A DNA stretch of 64,000 nucleotides from Micromonospora sp045209745 (lineage in GTDB: Bacteria > Actinomycetota > Actinomycetes > Mycobacteriales > Micromonosporaceae): positions 2,480,001 through 2,544,000 of the forward strand of contig NZ_CP109273.1 of the NCBI RefSeq assembly GCF_045209745.1, read 5' to 3'. The position numbers and the translations under genes are program-made. The notes beneath the pieces were generated by a model, which saw only the letters and a program-made list of their open reading frames with translations, did not search any database and had not been told where the DNA came from. How positions within the stretch are numbered: position 1 is the first letter of the stretch; each line of letters opens with the position of its first letter. Below are positions 34,201 through 43,413 of this stretch, piece after piece.

Positions 34201-35073
34201 TCAGATACGGGCGATGAACGGATAGACGACGAAACCGAGCAGCACGAAGACGAGCAGTGCGCCCGGAATGTCGAGTCGGCTGGTCACGCCCTCGGCGCGG
34301 GCGAGGTTGTCGGTGCGGATCTGGTCGCGTAGCGAGTCGGCCCGGCTGCGCAGGGTCTCGTGCACCTGCGCGCCCTCGCTGCCGGAGGAACGCATGATCG
34401 CGCCCACGTCGCCCAGCTCCGGAATGCCGATCTTGTCGGCGAGGTCGCGCAGCTCGTCCCAGGGTGCGTGCATCTGCATCTGGGCGATCCGCAGCGACTC
34501 CTGGAGTCGGTCGAACACCCAGCCGTCGCAGACCGCCGCCGCCCGCTCCAGCGACTGCACCGGCCCGTGCGCGGCGGAGAGCTGCAACGCCACCAGGTCC
34601 AGGTAGGTGCAGACGGCCTGACGGAACTCGTCCCGGGCGGCGTCGGCCTTGGTCAGTACGGCCCGATGTGCCAGCAACCCGCCCATCAGTGCCAGGCCGA
34701 GGCTGCCGAGCACCGGTACGACCAGCGGAAACGAGACGCCGAGCACCAACAGCACCACCCCGAGCAGGGTCGGCGTGGCCAGCCCGATCAGCGCGGAGAG
34801 CAGCACCGACAGCGCGTACTGCTCGGGGGTCTGACCGATCAGGGCGAGCTGCCGGTGCGGCGGGCGCAGCCAGCGGGACAACCCGGTCAGCCAGTCCAGA
34901 CGTCGGGAAGCGGGAGCGGCGACCCGACCGGTGCCCGCCGGCGGGTGCAGCCGGCGCAGCGCCGGCCCGAGCGCCGGGGTCGCCGGCACCAGCTCCCGGA
35001 TCACCAGGAACACGCCGAACCCGATCCCGGCACCACCACAGACCGCGATGGCCAACTGCCAGTTCACGATCAC
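34201..35073 (-). CDS. TadC-type inner-membrane platform protein (T2SS F family)
   Basis: The 290-residue protein has an N-terminal membrane helix, a pair of helices around 88-130 (LSVLLSALIGLATPTLLGVVLL), and a C-terminal GspF-like cytoplasmic domain (LQESLRIAQMQMHAPWDELRDLADKIG) with a last helix at the C-terminus. It starts at a GTG that overlaps the preceding tadB stop (GTGA). Together with TadB it forms the membrane platform driven by the TadA ATPase. Confidence 0.85.
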   Translation of the reverse strand: MIVNWQLAIAVCGGAGIGFGVFLVIRELVPATPALGPALRRLHPPAGTGRVAAPASRRLDWLTGLSRWLRPPHRQLALIGQTPEQYALSVLLSALIGLATPTLLGVVLLVLGVSFPLVVPVLGSLGLALMGGLLAHRAVLTKADAARDEFRQAVCTYLDLVALQLSAAHGPVQSLERAAAVCDGWVFDRLQESLRIAQMQMHAPWDELRDLADKIGIPELGDVGAIMRSSGSEGAQVHETLRSRADSLRDQIRTDNLARAEGVTSRLDIPGALLVFVLLGFVVYPFIARI

Positions 35074-35972
35074 GCGATCACCTCGCTGGGGTCGGGCGCC
35101 GGCAGGAACCGGGCCGGCCGCTGCGGCTGGCTCATCGACCGCACCCAGGCCAACAGGCCGATGAAGGCGGCGCCGAGGGCGGCCATCACCACCTGACCCA
35201 CTGGCGTGCCGTACGGCTTGATGTACTCGGTGTTGATCAGCCCGTACGCCAGGGTCGCCAGGGTCATTCCGGTGAGGAAGCGGACCGCGAACCGGGGCTG
35301 GGTGCGCTTGGCCTCGATCTCCCGGCGGGTGGCCACCTCCGCGGACGCCGCGCCGGCGATCGAGCCGAGCACGTCACCCAGCCGTTCACCCCGGTCCGAG
35401 AGGTGCAGGATCAACGCCGCGACCACCTGGTCGCAGACCGGGTCACCGATCTCGTCGGCGAAGGCCAGCAGCGCCGAGCGGGCCATCCAGCCGGCCTGCA
35501 GACGGGCGGCGAGCAGCCGCACCTCGTCCTCGACGCCGGGTGGCACGCTGCCGATCGTGCCGATGATCGACTGTTGGAGGCCCTGCCCGGTGCCGGAGAC
35601 GTCCTTGAGTCGGCGGGTCCACTCGCCCACCGCCTCGATCCGGGCGATCGCCTTCTGCTCGGCCTTGCCCACTCCGAACAACCACGGGGTACCGGGTACC
35701 GCCACCGCCACCAGCAGGCCCACCACCGGCAGCCCGGTCAGCAGAAATGCCAACGCGCCAGCGACCAGCGCGGCGACCAGCAGGGCCTGGTAGGACCGCT
35801 GCTCAGCCGGGGTGGCGCCCGGTCCGCGCCACAGTCGACCGAGGCCGGGCCCACCACCCGGGCGCGGCCCGGGGGGTCGACGGGTGCCGACCAGCGCGAC
35901 CACGGCCAGCAGCAGCCCGGCCACACAGGCGGCCCCGGAGACCACTGCGATCAACTCCAGGCTGCCCGGCAT
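35070..35972 (-). CDS. TadB-type inner-membrane platform protein (T2SS F family)
   Basis: The 300-residue protein shows an N-terminal membrane helix, two helices around 60-105, and the T2SSF pattern RIEAVGEWTRRLKDVSGTGQGLQQS with LILHLSDRGERLGDVLGSIA, then C-terminal helices. It begins at ATG 35972, whose first base is the last of the tadA stop (TGATG), so it is coupled to tadA. Confidence 0.85.
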   Translation of the reverse strand: MPGSLELIAVVSGAACVAGLLLAVVALVGTRRPPGPRPGGGPGLGRLWRGPGATPAEQRSYQALLVAALVAGALAFLLTGLPVVGLLVAVAVPGTPWLFGVGKAEQKAIARIEAVGEWTRRLKDVSGTGQGLQQSIIGTIGSVPPGVEDEVRLLAARLQAGWMARSALLAFADEIGDPVCDQVVAALILHLSDRGERLGDVLGSIAGAASAEVATRREIEAKRTQPRFAVRFLTGMTLATLAYGLINTEYIKPYGTPVGQVVMAALGAAFIGLLAWVRSMSQPQRPARFLPAPDPSEVIA

Positions 35973-37519
35973 CAGGTCACCCGCCGGGCCAGTCGGGTTT
36001 GCCGGGGACGTCGCCAGGCTCCGGCGCCGGCCTCGATCCACCGGGTCAGCAGCCGCGCGTCGTAACCCACCCGCAGCAGTTGGTCGCGGACCCGCTCCGG
36101 CAGGTGCCGGGGGACCGCACGACCGTCCGGGCCGGGCCCGAAGACCGTGGTGGTGGTGATCCGACCAGCTTCGCCGGCGCCGATCACCTCCTCCACATGC
36201 GAGACGAACCGGTGTTTACGCCCGCCGATCGCGGTCTCGTCCTCGACGGTGACGTAGACGATCAGGTCGAGGGCGTTGCCAGCCATCCGGCGGGCCTGGT
36301 CGACGGTCATCTCGCGGCCGTGCGCCAGCGCCAGCTCGACGATCCGTTCACCCACCCCGGCAGATGTGCGGGCGTGGATGGTGCACATCGAGCCCCGGCT
36401 GGTGGTCATCGCCTGGAGCATCGGCACGATCTCCCGGGACCGCACCTCGCCCACGATGATCCGCAGTACGCCCATCCGCAGCGACAGTGGGATCAGGTCG
36501 GCGATGGTCACCTCACCCGCTGGACGACCGTCGAAGCCGCGCTCGCCGTGGCCCTCCCGGGCCTCGAAGCTCATCACCGCCCGGTGCCGTTCCCGGCGGC
36601 GGGCCGGGAGCAGCTCCCGGCTCTCCTCCAGCAGCACGTACGGCTCGTCGGGCGGGATCTCGTTCATCAGCGCCCGGATGATCGTGGTCTTACCGGCGCC
36701 GGCCAGCCCGGCGACCATGATGTTCAGGCCGGCGCGCATCGCCGCGCGAAGGAAGTCGCGCAGCAGCGGGTCGATCATCTCGTCCAGGTCACCCCGGGCG
36801 CCCGCGACGTCGTCGAGGCTCACGTCCAGGGTGTTGTGCTTGCGGATCACCGCGTATGGGCGGTGGCTGACCAGGAACACCGCAGCGAGCCGGCTGCCGT
36901 CGGGCAGTTGCAGGTCGAGGGTGGGCTTCACGGTGGACAGGGACCGCTCGGTCGCGCCCGCCCGGCGGGCCGCCGCCTGGAGGATCTCCACCAGCTCGGC
37001 GTCACTGTCGGCGATCGGCTCGGCCCAGTCCACCCCGCCGCCGTGCCGGGTGATGCGTACCTGGTCGCAGCCGAGGATGTGCACCTCCTCGATGGTGTCG
37101 TCGACCAGCAGGGTCTGTAGCCGGCCGAGCCCGACCAGCTCGGCGGTCACCTGGTCGAGCAGCAGGCGTTCCTCACCGGCGGCCATCGGCGTGCCGGCCC
37201 GGCGAACCGCGTCCGCGTACTCGGCGACCACCGTGACGGCGAGCCGGGCCCGTTCGGTGTCCTCCTCGTCGACGGTGAACTCCCGGCCGCGCTGCCACAG
37301 GGTGAGCCGCTCGGTGAGTTCCCGGCGTAGCTCCCGGACCACCTGGAAGTCCATCCGGGGCCGGGGCGACGACTCCGGCGGCGGCGTGGCCGCGGGCACC
37401 TGCTGCGGCATCGGCGCGGACTGGTGGTGCCGGCCGTTCGGCACGACCAGTGGCGGCGCGGTGGAGGTGACGCCCGGCGGCTGTTGGCGCGGGTCGGTGG
37501 AGACCGGCTCAAATCGCAT
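35972..37519 (-). CDS. tadA: TadA/CpaF family pilus-assembly ATPase
   Basis: The 515-residue secretion ATPase has an unstructured Pro/Gln-rich N-terminus (about 1-55), an N-terminal domain (RLTLWQRGREFTVDEEDTERARLA), and a catalytic core with Walker A GLAGAGKT (271-278), an Asp box and Walker B around IIVGEVRSREIVPMLQAM, plus the His box MCTIHARTS. It powers pilus assembly or retraction at the cytoplasmic face. Its start overlaps the tadZ end by 11 bp. Confidence 0.92.
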   Translation of the reverse strand: MRFEPVSTDPRQQPPGVTSTAPPLVVPNGRHHQSAPMPQQVPAATPPPESSPRPRMDFQVVRELRRELTERLTLWQRGREFTVDEEDTERARLAVTVVAEYADAVRRAGTPMAAGEERLLLDQVTAELVGLGRLQTLLVDDTIEEVHILGCDQVRITRHGGGVDWAEPIADSDAELVEILQAAARRAGATERSLSTVKPTLDLQLPDGSRLAAVFLVSHRPYAVIRKHNTLDVSLDDVAGARGDLDEMIDPLLRDFLRAAMRAGLNIMVAGLAGAGKTTIIRALMNEIPPDEPYVLLEESRELLPARRRERHRAVMSFEAREGHGERGFDGRPAGEVTIADLIPLSLRMGVLRIIVGEVRSREIVPMLQAMTTSRGSMCTIHARTSAGVGERIVELALAHGREMTVDQARRMAGNALDLIVYVTVEDETAIGGRKHRFVSHVEEVIGAGEAGRITTTTVFGPGPDGRAVPRHLPERVRDQLLRVGYDARLLTRWIEAGAGAWRRPRQTRLARRVT

Positions 37520-38309
37520 CGGGCACCCCCTGCTGCACGGGCCACGCCAGCCGGGCCCGCCGCCGCTCCAGGAGCGCGCCGATCGGCACCTCCAGCGCGG
37601 CCGCCGCGCGCAGCAGCGGCCGTCCGGCCCGGACGGTCCCGCCCAGGGCGAGCACCCCGGCGGTACGCGGGTCGTGCGGCAGCCGTGCGATCACCGGCAG
37701 CTTCAGGGCACGGCTGATCTCGGCTCGCCCGTGCCCGTCGCCGACCAGCAGCAGCCGCAGGGTGCCCGGCGGCACCCGGTGCTCGGCGAAGTCCCGTTCG
37801 ATCGCGGTGACCACCGCACGGGTGCCGGAGAGGTCTGGCAGTTGCGCCCGGGTGACCAGCAGCACCACCGAGGCGGCCCGCAGCACCGGCCATGGCGGCC
37901 CGGTCACGTGCAGCCGCCCACAGTCGACGACCACGTCGTAGCCGGGGGTGCCCCGGTCCAGGGCGTTGAAATAGTCGGCGAAGCGCTGCCAGAGCGGGGT
38001 GACGCTGCCACCCTGGGTCGGGTCGACGAGCCCGGGCAGCAGCAGCCGTTCCCGGCGGGGCGCGTCCAGGTCGACCAGCTGCGACCAGAATGCGGTTTCC
38101 AGGTTGCCGTCGCGCAGCTCTCCGACGGCCAGTTCCCCGATGCCGCGCGGGCCGTCGAGTTGGCCGCCGAGGTAGCCGGCGAGGATCGAGCCGCCGGCCG
38201 GGTCGCACTCGGCGAGCACCAGCCGTCGGTGCCAGGCCAGCGCGCAGGCCAGCGCCGAGGTCGTGACGCCGGGCGAACCCTTCGCGGACACCAGCGCGAT
38301 GATCGCCAT
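37509..38309 (-). CDS. TadZ/CpaE-like MinD-family ATPase
   Basis: The 266-residue P-loop protein starts with the deviant Walker A of the MinD/ParA family (SAKGSPGVTTSALACALA) and continues with LAECDPAGGSILAGYLG and DVVVDCGRLHVTG. TadZ proteins place the Tad machine in the cell. It has no extra response-regulator domain, unlike some CpaE proteins. It follows the CpaB-like gene with a 2 bp gap. Confidence 0.82.
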   Translation of the reverse strand: MAIIALVSAKGSPGVTTSALACALAWHRRLVLAECDPAGGSILAGYLGGQLDGPRGIGELAVGELRDGNLETAFWSQLVDLDAPRRERLLLPGLVDPTQGGSVTPLWQRFADYFNALDRGTPGYDVVVDCGRLHVTGPPWPVLRAASVVLLVTRAQLPDLSGTRAVVTAIERDFAEHRVPPGTLRLLLVGDGHGRAEISRALKLPVIARLPHDPRTAGVLALGGTVRAGRPLLRAAAALEVPIGALLERRRARLAWPVQQGVPDAI

Positions 38310-38311
38310 AC

Positions 38312-38974
38312 TCAGGCTGCCTCGGTCAGCACGACGGCGATCCGCGCCTGCGCGGCGAGCGCCACCACCGCGGGCACGTCCCGGGTGGGTAGCGCCAGGT
38401 ACAGCACCTTGTCGTCGTTGGCCGGGCTGACCATGTCGATCACGGTGGCCGAGAACCTGGTGCCGGCGGCGTCCGTGTCCCCGGTGGTGCTGCTGCGGTC
38501 CGGGGTGCTCACCAGCAGGACCTTGTCACCGGGGTGCAGTTCGCGGGCCGGCACCTGGGCGGTCTTCAGGCCGAGCGCGATCTGCTGCTGACCGGGGCCG
38601 AGCAGCGGATCGTCGGTGACCTGCCCCAGGGTGAGCAGGGTGCCCGGGACCAGCGCCACTGCGGCCCGCTTGCCGACCACCTCGTCCAGCCGGCCGGCGG
38701 GCACCGGGCGTAGCCCCTGGCCACCGGCGACCTGCACGGTGCTGAGGTCGGCGGTGCTGATCTCTTGGCCCACCTTCACCGGCCGGGCCACGGCGAGGTA
38801 GCTGCCGGTGGCCCGGACCGAGGTGACCGCGAACGCCGCGCCCAGCCCACCCAGGGCGATCAGGAGGACGGCGAGACCGAGCAGCCCCGGGCGGACCCGC
38901 CGTTGTCGGACCACCTTGGGCGGGCTGACCGGCGCGTCCACCGATCCGGTCCCGTTGCGTGTCGCGAGGCTCAT
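38312..38974 (-). CDS. SAF-domain protein (CpaB/RcpC-like)
   Basis: The 220-residue protein has one membrane helix (about 29-50) and an exported SAF domain (about 60-125: ATGSYLAVARPVKVGQEIST, RPVPAGRLDEVVGKRAAVAL). It is probably the pilus-channel component related to CpaB. ATGA overlap with the preceding secreted protein gene couples translation. Confidence 0.8.
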   Translation of the reverse strand: MSLATRNGTGSVDAPVSPPKVVRQRRVRPGLLGLAVLLIALGGLGAAFAVTSVRATGSYLAVARPVKVGQEISTADLSTVQVAGGQGLRPVPAGRLDEVVGKRAAVALVPGTLLTLGQVTDDPLLGPGQQQIALGLKTAQVPARELHPGDKVLLVSTPDRSSTTGDTDAAGTRFSATVIDMVSPANDDKVLYLALPTRDVPAVVALAAQARIAVVLTEAA

Positions 38975-39933
38975 CGGGTCACCACCTGGAGTTCGTTGAT
39001 CTGGATCTGCACCGTGCCGCTGGTCCGGGTCACCGGAATCACTCCGCTCTCGCCACCGCCGCTCCAGCGCACCGTCCAGTGCGTGGTGGCGCCCACGCGG
39101 TAGGTGCCGGCCTTCTGGTAGCCCTTGTCGTAGCCGCAGTCCGGGGAGGTGCTGCCGGCACGATCGCCCTTCGCGTCGTACGGCGTGCCGGGACCATCGC
39201 AGGTGACTTCCTGCTTGTTGCCCATGTCCCAGACGATCCGGTCGACCTTCGCCTCGATGGTGACGGTCACGCCCCGGTCGGAGGCGGACGCGGTCAGCGG
39301 GCCGAAGTAGCTCTTGCTCGGTGCTGCCCACATCCACACGGGCAGGCCGACCAGGCCGGGGCCGATGCTCTTGCGGGGTGCGACCTTCAGCGGTGCCGGC
39401 AGCAGCTTGATCGACGCCAGGGCGCGACGGGCCAACTCCTCCGGGTCGGGCGGCGCGCCGTAACCGGGCGGCGGCCCGTCCCGCAGTTCCTCGCGCTGAC
39501 TGCCCTGGTCGCCGCCGTTGCAGGTCAGCAGGTACCACTGCTGGCCTTCGGGGGTGTTGGCCGGTTGGGGCTGCTCAAGCTTGTAGTAGCAGCCGTCGCT
39601 GTTGTTGAACCAGCCCAGCAGATCGTCGTAGCAGGGAATGACCCGCCCGTTCCATCGGCAGCCGCCGCCACCGCCACCGCCGCCGTTGTCCCCGCCGCCG
39701 TTGTTCCCGCCGTCGCCGCCACCGCCCGGGGTGCCGGGTTCGTCGTCCCAGACGCTGCAGTCGGGCTGGTCGGGCGGGCAGCCGGCCCCCGGGTCGGCGC
39801 GTCGAGCGGCGGCGGCCGGCAGGGTTGCGCCGACCACCAGCAGGAGCGTGAGGCCGATCCCGGCGAGTGCCCGCCGGGATGCCCCGGCCCGGGAGGTACG
39901 GGCGGAAGCGCCCCTGCCTCCCCAGGTCAGCAC
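38971..39933 (-). CDS. Secreted Gly-rich protein of the Tad operon
   Basis: The 320-residue protein has a signal peptide (about 1-43, ending AAAARR), then a Cys- and Gly-rich segment (about 45-105 with an Asn/Gly run) and a C-terminal beta-rich domain (PKD-like: TVTIEAKVDRIVWDMGNK and YQKAGTYRVGATTHWTVRWSG). Actinobacterial Tad loci often encode such a protein, but I know of no assigned function. It starts at a GTG and is coupled to the genes on both sides. Confidence 0.7.
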   Translation of the reverse strand: MLTWGGRGASARTSRAGASRRALAGIGLTLLLVVGATLPAAAARRADPGAGCPPDQPDCSVWDDEPGTPGGGGDGGNNGGGDNGGGGGGGGCRWNGRVIPCYDDLLGWFNNSDGCYYKLEQPQPANTPEGQQWYLLTCNGGDQGSQREELRDGPPPGYGAPPDPEELARRALASIKLLPAPLKVAPRKSIGPGLVGLPVWMWAAPSKSYFGPLTASASDRGVTVTIEAKVDRIVWDMGNKQEVTCDGPGTPYDAKGDRAGSTSPDCGYDKGYQKAGTYRVGATTHWTVRWSGGGESGVIPVTRTSGTVQIQINELQVVTR

Positions 39934-40493
39934 GGCTGGTCCCGGTGCGTCACGCCGGCGTTGATCAGCCAGCGGCCGTCGGGATATCGGGTCGCGGTGG
40001 CGGTGGAGAGGTGTCTGCCACCCCCACTGCCCGGGACCACGCGTTTGTCCTTGGCGAAGACCAGCCGGTAGCCGGTCGTGTCCAGGCAGTCCTGGATCTG
40101 GACGGTGGCCGGCTTCGCGTCCAGGCTGACGGCGGTCACGGTCGGGTCGGACTTCAACGTCCCGGTACGCATAGCGCCGTGCTCCTTAGCGTCGCGAATG
40201 GACAACTGGACCCGAGTCAGAAGCGGATCAGCGATAAACCGGGACAGTTCCGGCGCGCGCGGATCACTGCGCCCGCTCGCCGTACGCGAGGCCGCGAGAT
40301 AACCGGAGTACGCGTCAAGTGCCGCCTTTTCGGCAGCTCGCCGTTCGACATCGGGATCGGTCCGTTGTCCGTCGTCACGGGCTGCCGTCGGCCGTTCGAC
40401 CGCCTCCCGTCTGCTGGCGCAGGCGGCGACCGGCACCGCCGCCACGACCACCAGCAGGCAGATTGCCGCTCGTCTGAGCTGCCGTCCGCGCAC
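39927..40493 (-). CDS. Lipoprotein, first gene of the Tad operon
   Basis: The 188-residue protein has a lipoprotein signal (AAICLLVVVAAVPVAACAS, lipid Cys25) and an acidic helical part followed by a small beta-rich domain with YRLVFAKDKR and YPDGRWLINAGVT, resembling mycobacterial-type lipoproteins of unknown role. The GTG at 40493 has GAGGAGG upstream. It is the first gene after the 590 bp control region. Confidence 0.7.
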   Translation of the reverse strand: MRGRQLRRAAICLLVVVAAVPVAACASRREAVERPTAARDDGQRTDPDVERRAAEKAALDAYSGYLAASRTASGRSDPRAPELSRFIADPLLTRVQLSIRDAKEHGAMRTGTLKSDPTVTAVSLDAKPATVQIQDCLDTTGYRLVFAKDKRVVPGSGGGRHLSTATATRYPDGRWLINAGVTHRDQPC

Positions 40494-41082
40494 CGTCGAG
40501 CCTCCTCGTGGTCGCCCGATGCGGTGACGGGTCACCGCCGTCGGGCATGCAGAAGCGCGCCCGGATCAGCACATCCGGAGCCCTTCATTGCGCTTCTGCA
40601 TTCACCGTTACGGATCTTTTACAAATGCAAGGTCCTGTGTCGCTCGTTGTGAAGGTGAGGCTTGCGTCACACCCAAGGGGCGAGCATAGGCTGACGCTCG
40701 CCGATGCAACAGAGGCAATTCAAGTGAACACTCTGCGTGATGACAGGTGGTGGTGGCGGGTGTCCGCACTGCGCCCCCGGCAATGGCCGAGCGAGGGGTC
40801 GTCAATGATTGGGCGTCGCCGGGTCGGCGAGGGGCGCACCGGCCTCGTCGGCGGTCCCGAGACTGGGACATCGCGGCCTCATCCCGGCATCCGAGCGGAG
40901 TTGTCAACCGGTCGACGGAGTGCCTCGCCCAACGGGGCGCTGGGCCTGGACGTGGCCGGGAGGGCTCTCCGGCGGTCGAGCGGGCAGGTCGCTTTCTGCG
41001 CCATCCGCTACACCATAGCGATCGTTCAGTTACGATCCGTGTTCACCTTTGTGGGGAACCGCTGGGGCACGAGGGAGGCGAC
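40494..41082. promoter_or_regulatory. Divergent control region between the Tad operon and the prepilin peptidase
   Basis: A 589 bp gap between divergent genes. It contains A/T-richer patches (around 40600-40635 and 40995-41050, the latter with CTTTGTGGGGAACC near the peptidase gene) that could hold promoters for both directions. I see no convincing ORF or long palindrome. Confidence 0.45.
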
Positions 41083-41961
41083 ATGGCGCTGACCGGCCCC
41101 CCGGCAGCTGTCCCGGGTCGGGAAGACCCACCCGACCGGGGCCCGGCGCCCCCGCCGTCCGGTGGCACGACAGAACCCGCCCGCCAGGCCACGCCTCCTT
41201 GGCGTCCACGAGCGGCGCTCGTCTCGGCTGTGGCTCGCACCCGGCTCTCGACCGTGCTCGCGATCCTCGCGGTCAGCCCGCTGATGCGGGTGGCTGCGCT
41301 GCGCTACGCCGTACCCCCGGGTATGCCGAGCCGGACCGGCTGCGACGCCTGCGGCGCCCCGGTCGGCCTGACCCGGCCCTGGCCGGCGCTGGGGCCGGCA
41401 GCCCGGTGCGGTCGATGCCGGGCACGGGTCGGTCCGCCGCCGGGCACGGTCGAGCTGGCCGTGTTTGCGACGGTGGTGCTGCTGGCGTTGGCCGGGCCGC
41501 CGGGCGGGGCGCTGCCGGCGCTGGCCTGGTGGCTCGGTTGGACGATCCCGGCGGTCTTCGTCGACCTGGCCGTGCACCGGTTACCGGATCGGCTCACCCT
41601 GCCAGCGGCGGCCGGGTCCTGGCTGCTGCTCGGCGCGGCCGCGCTCGATGCCGAGCCGGGGCACTGGCTGCGGGCCGTCATCGCCGGCGCGGGACTGGCG
41701 CTGTTCTTCGCCAGCAGCACGTTGTTGCTCGGCCGCCGTGGCTTCGGGTTGGGTGACGCCAAGTTGGCGCTCAGCGCGGGAGCGCTGCTCGGCTGGTACG
41801 GCTGGCCGGTGCTGCTTCTCGGGCTGCTGCTGGCATTCGGGTTGTCCGCCCTGGTGAGTCTGGGCCTGCTGGCCGTGCGCCGTGCCCGCTGGAGCACGCA
41901 CCTGCCGTTCGGCCCGTTCCTGCTGCTTGGCACGGTGGGCGCGCTCCTGCTGGCCAGTTGA
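41083..41961 (+). CDS. Prepilin peptidase (TadV/CpaA-like, A24 family)
   Basis: The 292-residue membrane protease has a Pro-rich N-terminus, a Cys-rich segment (CDACGAPVG and CGRCRARVG, two CxxC pairs as in bifunctional PilD-type peptidases) and about seven hydrophobic helices. The two catalytic aspartates sit in FVDLAVHRLPDRLTLP and the GxGD motif FGLGDAKLAL. It should process the TadE and pilin substrates encoded divergently. A GAGGGAGG ribosome site precedes the ATG. Confidence 0.88.
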   Translation: MALTGPPAAVPGREDPPDRGPAPPPSGGTTEPARQATPPWRPRAALVSAVARTRLSTVLAILAVSPLMRVAALRYAVPPGMPSRTGCDACGAPVGLTRPWPALGPAARCGRCRARVGPPPGTVELAVFATVVLLALAGPPGGALPALAWWLGWTIPAVFVDLAVHRLPDRLTLPAAAGSWLLLGAAALDAEPGHWLRAVIAGAGLALFFASSTLLLGRRGFGLGDAKLALSAGALLGWYGWPVLLLGLLLAFGLSALVSLGLLAVRRARWSTHLPFGPFLLLGTVGALLLAS

Positions 41962-41975
41962 CGCGCGTCGCGGGG

Positions 41976-42605
41976 TCAGGGACGGGAGCGGCCCGCCAGT
42001 TTGGGGATTGGGCTGTTGGCGCGGTCGGCCCGGCGGCGCAGCACCTCGGCGGTTGGGCGGGCCAGCAACGGGGTTGCCACCACGGCGACCAGCGCACCGA
42101 ACAGCACACCCGCGAGCACGTCGTGTGGGTAGTGCAACCCTACGAAGACTCGGGAGAAGGCGGCGAGCGCGGCCAGTGGCAGCGCGATCAGGCCGAGTCG
42201 GCGGGAGAGCAGCAGCGTGGTGACCGCCAGCGCGCCGGCCACGGTGGCGTGGTTGCTGGGGAACGACCAGTCACCCGGGGGTGGACAGGCGCCCGCGATG
42301 ATCGCCCGACCGACAGTCCGGCAGGGGCGATCCTCGTCCACCACGGTCTTGAACCACTCGCTGCCCGCGAACGCCAGGAGAGCCGGCGCCGGCGCGATCA
42401 GGGCGAGTGCCCGGTCGTGCGGACCTCCGGACCGGCGGCTCAGCGCGGCCATCAGCAGCAGCGCGCCGAGCAGCAGGATCACACCCCCGGTGGCGTGCCC
42501 GACGAACCACTGCACCGGATGTGGGCTGGCGGCGGCGGCGTCGACGACGTCGCGGTACCACTCAGCACTGATCTCCGGAACGTCCATGCTGCCGTTGGCG
42601 GCCAT
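41976..42605 (-). CDS. PAP2-family phosphatase
   Basis: The 209-residue integral membrane phosphatase has the three conserved motifs: KTVVDEDRP, SFPSNHAT and SRVFVGLHYPHD, the last two holding the catalytic His pair. About five hydrophobic helices. Members remove phosphate from lipid phosphates or undecaprenyl diphosphate on the outer membrane face. It converges on the prepilin peptidase gene with a 14 bp gap. Confidence 0.9.
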   Translation of the reverse strand: MAANGSMDVPEISAEWYRDVVDAAAASPHPVQWFVGHATGGVILLLGALLLMAALSRRSGGPHDRALALIAPAPALLAFAGSEWFKTVVDEDRPCRTVGRAIIAGACPPPGDWSFPSNHATVAGALAVTTLLLSRRLGLIALPLAALAAFSRVFVGLHYPHDVLAGVLFGALVAVVATPLLARPTAEVLRRRADRANSPIPKLAGRSRP

Positions 42606-42726
42606 GCATCACCTCACTTCACGTTCATACCTTCTTCATCTCGCGGACACCCCAGGAACGCGGCAGATGGCACCGCAGCTGCCGAAGGTCGGGCGGGTGA
42701 GAGGTGCCGGAGCGCCGCCGGCTCGC

Positions 42727-43191
42727 TCAGGTCGGCGCGGGACCGCCGGCCATTCGTTCGCGGACGGCCTCCAGCGCCTCGAAGGCGTACGCCCAGTTGT
42801 GGCACTTGAAGCTGCGCAGGCCGGCTATCGCGGTGTGGCAGTCGGCGCAGCGCACGCCGGCGATGGCATCCGGGACCTCGGTGTTGACGTACTTGCGCTC
42901 GCCGAGGATGACGGTGGCGATCATGGCCTTGTCATGCAGTCCGGAGAGCGCCGACGAGACGATGTCGTACCAGGTGACCCGTCGGCCGCACTTCGGGCAG
43001 TCCGGTTCGTCGCCGCTGACCCAGAGCGGAGCGCCGATGCTGCGCGCCGGCATGCCGAGCAGCTTCTCCAGCCGTCGGACGTCCGACTCCGGGGTGGTCC
43101 AGCGGTGTCGACCGGGCAGTGCCGCGGGCGAGTCGTACACGGCGCGGAACAGGTCGTGATCGACCTGCACGGTTTCCCGCTGAGTGGTCAT
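42727..43191 (-). CDS. Zinc-ribbon-type hypothetical protein
   Basis: The 154-residue protein has two CxxC pairs (CPKCGRRVTWYD and CADCHTAIAG) about 50 residues apart, consistent with a zinc ribbon. The second pair reads CADCH, a c-type heme pattern, but there is no signal peptide and the first pair makes zinc the simpler choice. It begins at ATG 43191 with an AGGAGG ribosome site. Function not recognised. It is upstream of the PAP2 gene on the same strand. Confidence 0.6.
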   Translation of the reverse strand: MTTQRETVQVDHDLFRAVYDSPAALPGRHRWTTPESDVRRLEKLLGMPARSIGAPLWVSGDEPDCPKCGRRVTWYDIVSSALSGLHDKAMIATVILGERKYVNTEVPDAIAGVRCADCHTAIAGLRSFKCHNWAYAFEALEAVRERMAGGPAPT

Positions 43192-43413
43192 CGGCGTACC
43201 TCCTCGTTGAGTCGGTGCCCCCACCGTGGTCAGCGATGACCATGGGCGCAGCTGGATCAACGACACGAGGGGTCAGCGGGTCGTCGCCCCCCGGGTGCTC
43301 TTCGCCGGCGCCCACCTTCTGGACCATGCCGGCGTCCTCTCCCACCGTCGCCGATCTGGCGCTGGTCGAGAAGCCTGACTGAGGTCAGTTGTCGGGAGTC
43401 GAGCCGTACCCGA

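Noticed and set aside
39640..39730. A simple-sequence expansion in the Tad secreted protein
   Set aside because: It encodes the Gly/Asn-rich linker in frame; no separate element is implied.
42727..43191. A c-type cytochrome, because of the CADCH pattern
   Set aside because: There is no signal peptide or second heme feature, and a matching CxxC pair elsewhere in the protein fits a zinc ribbon.
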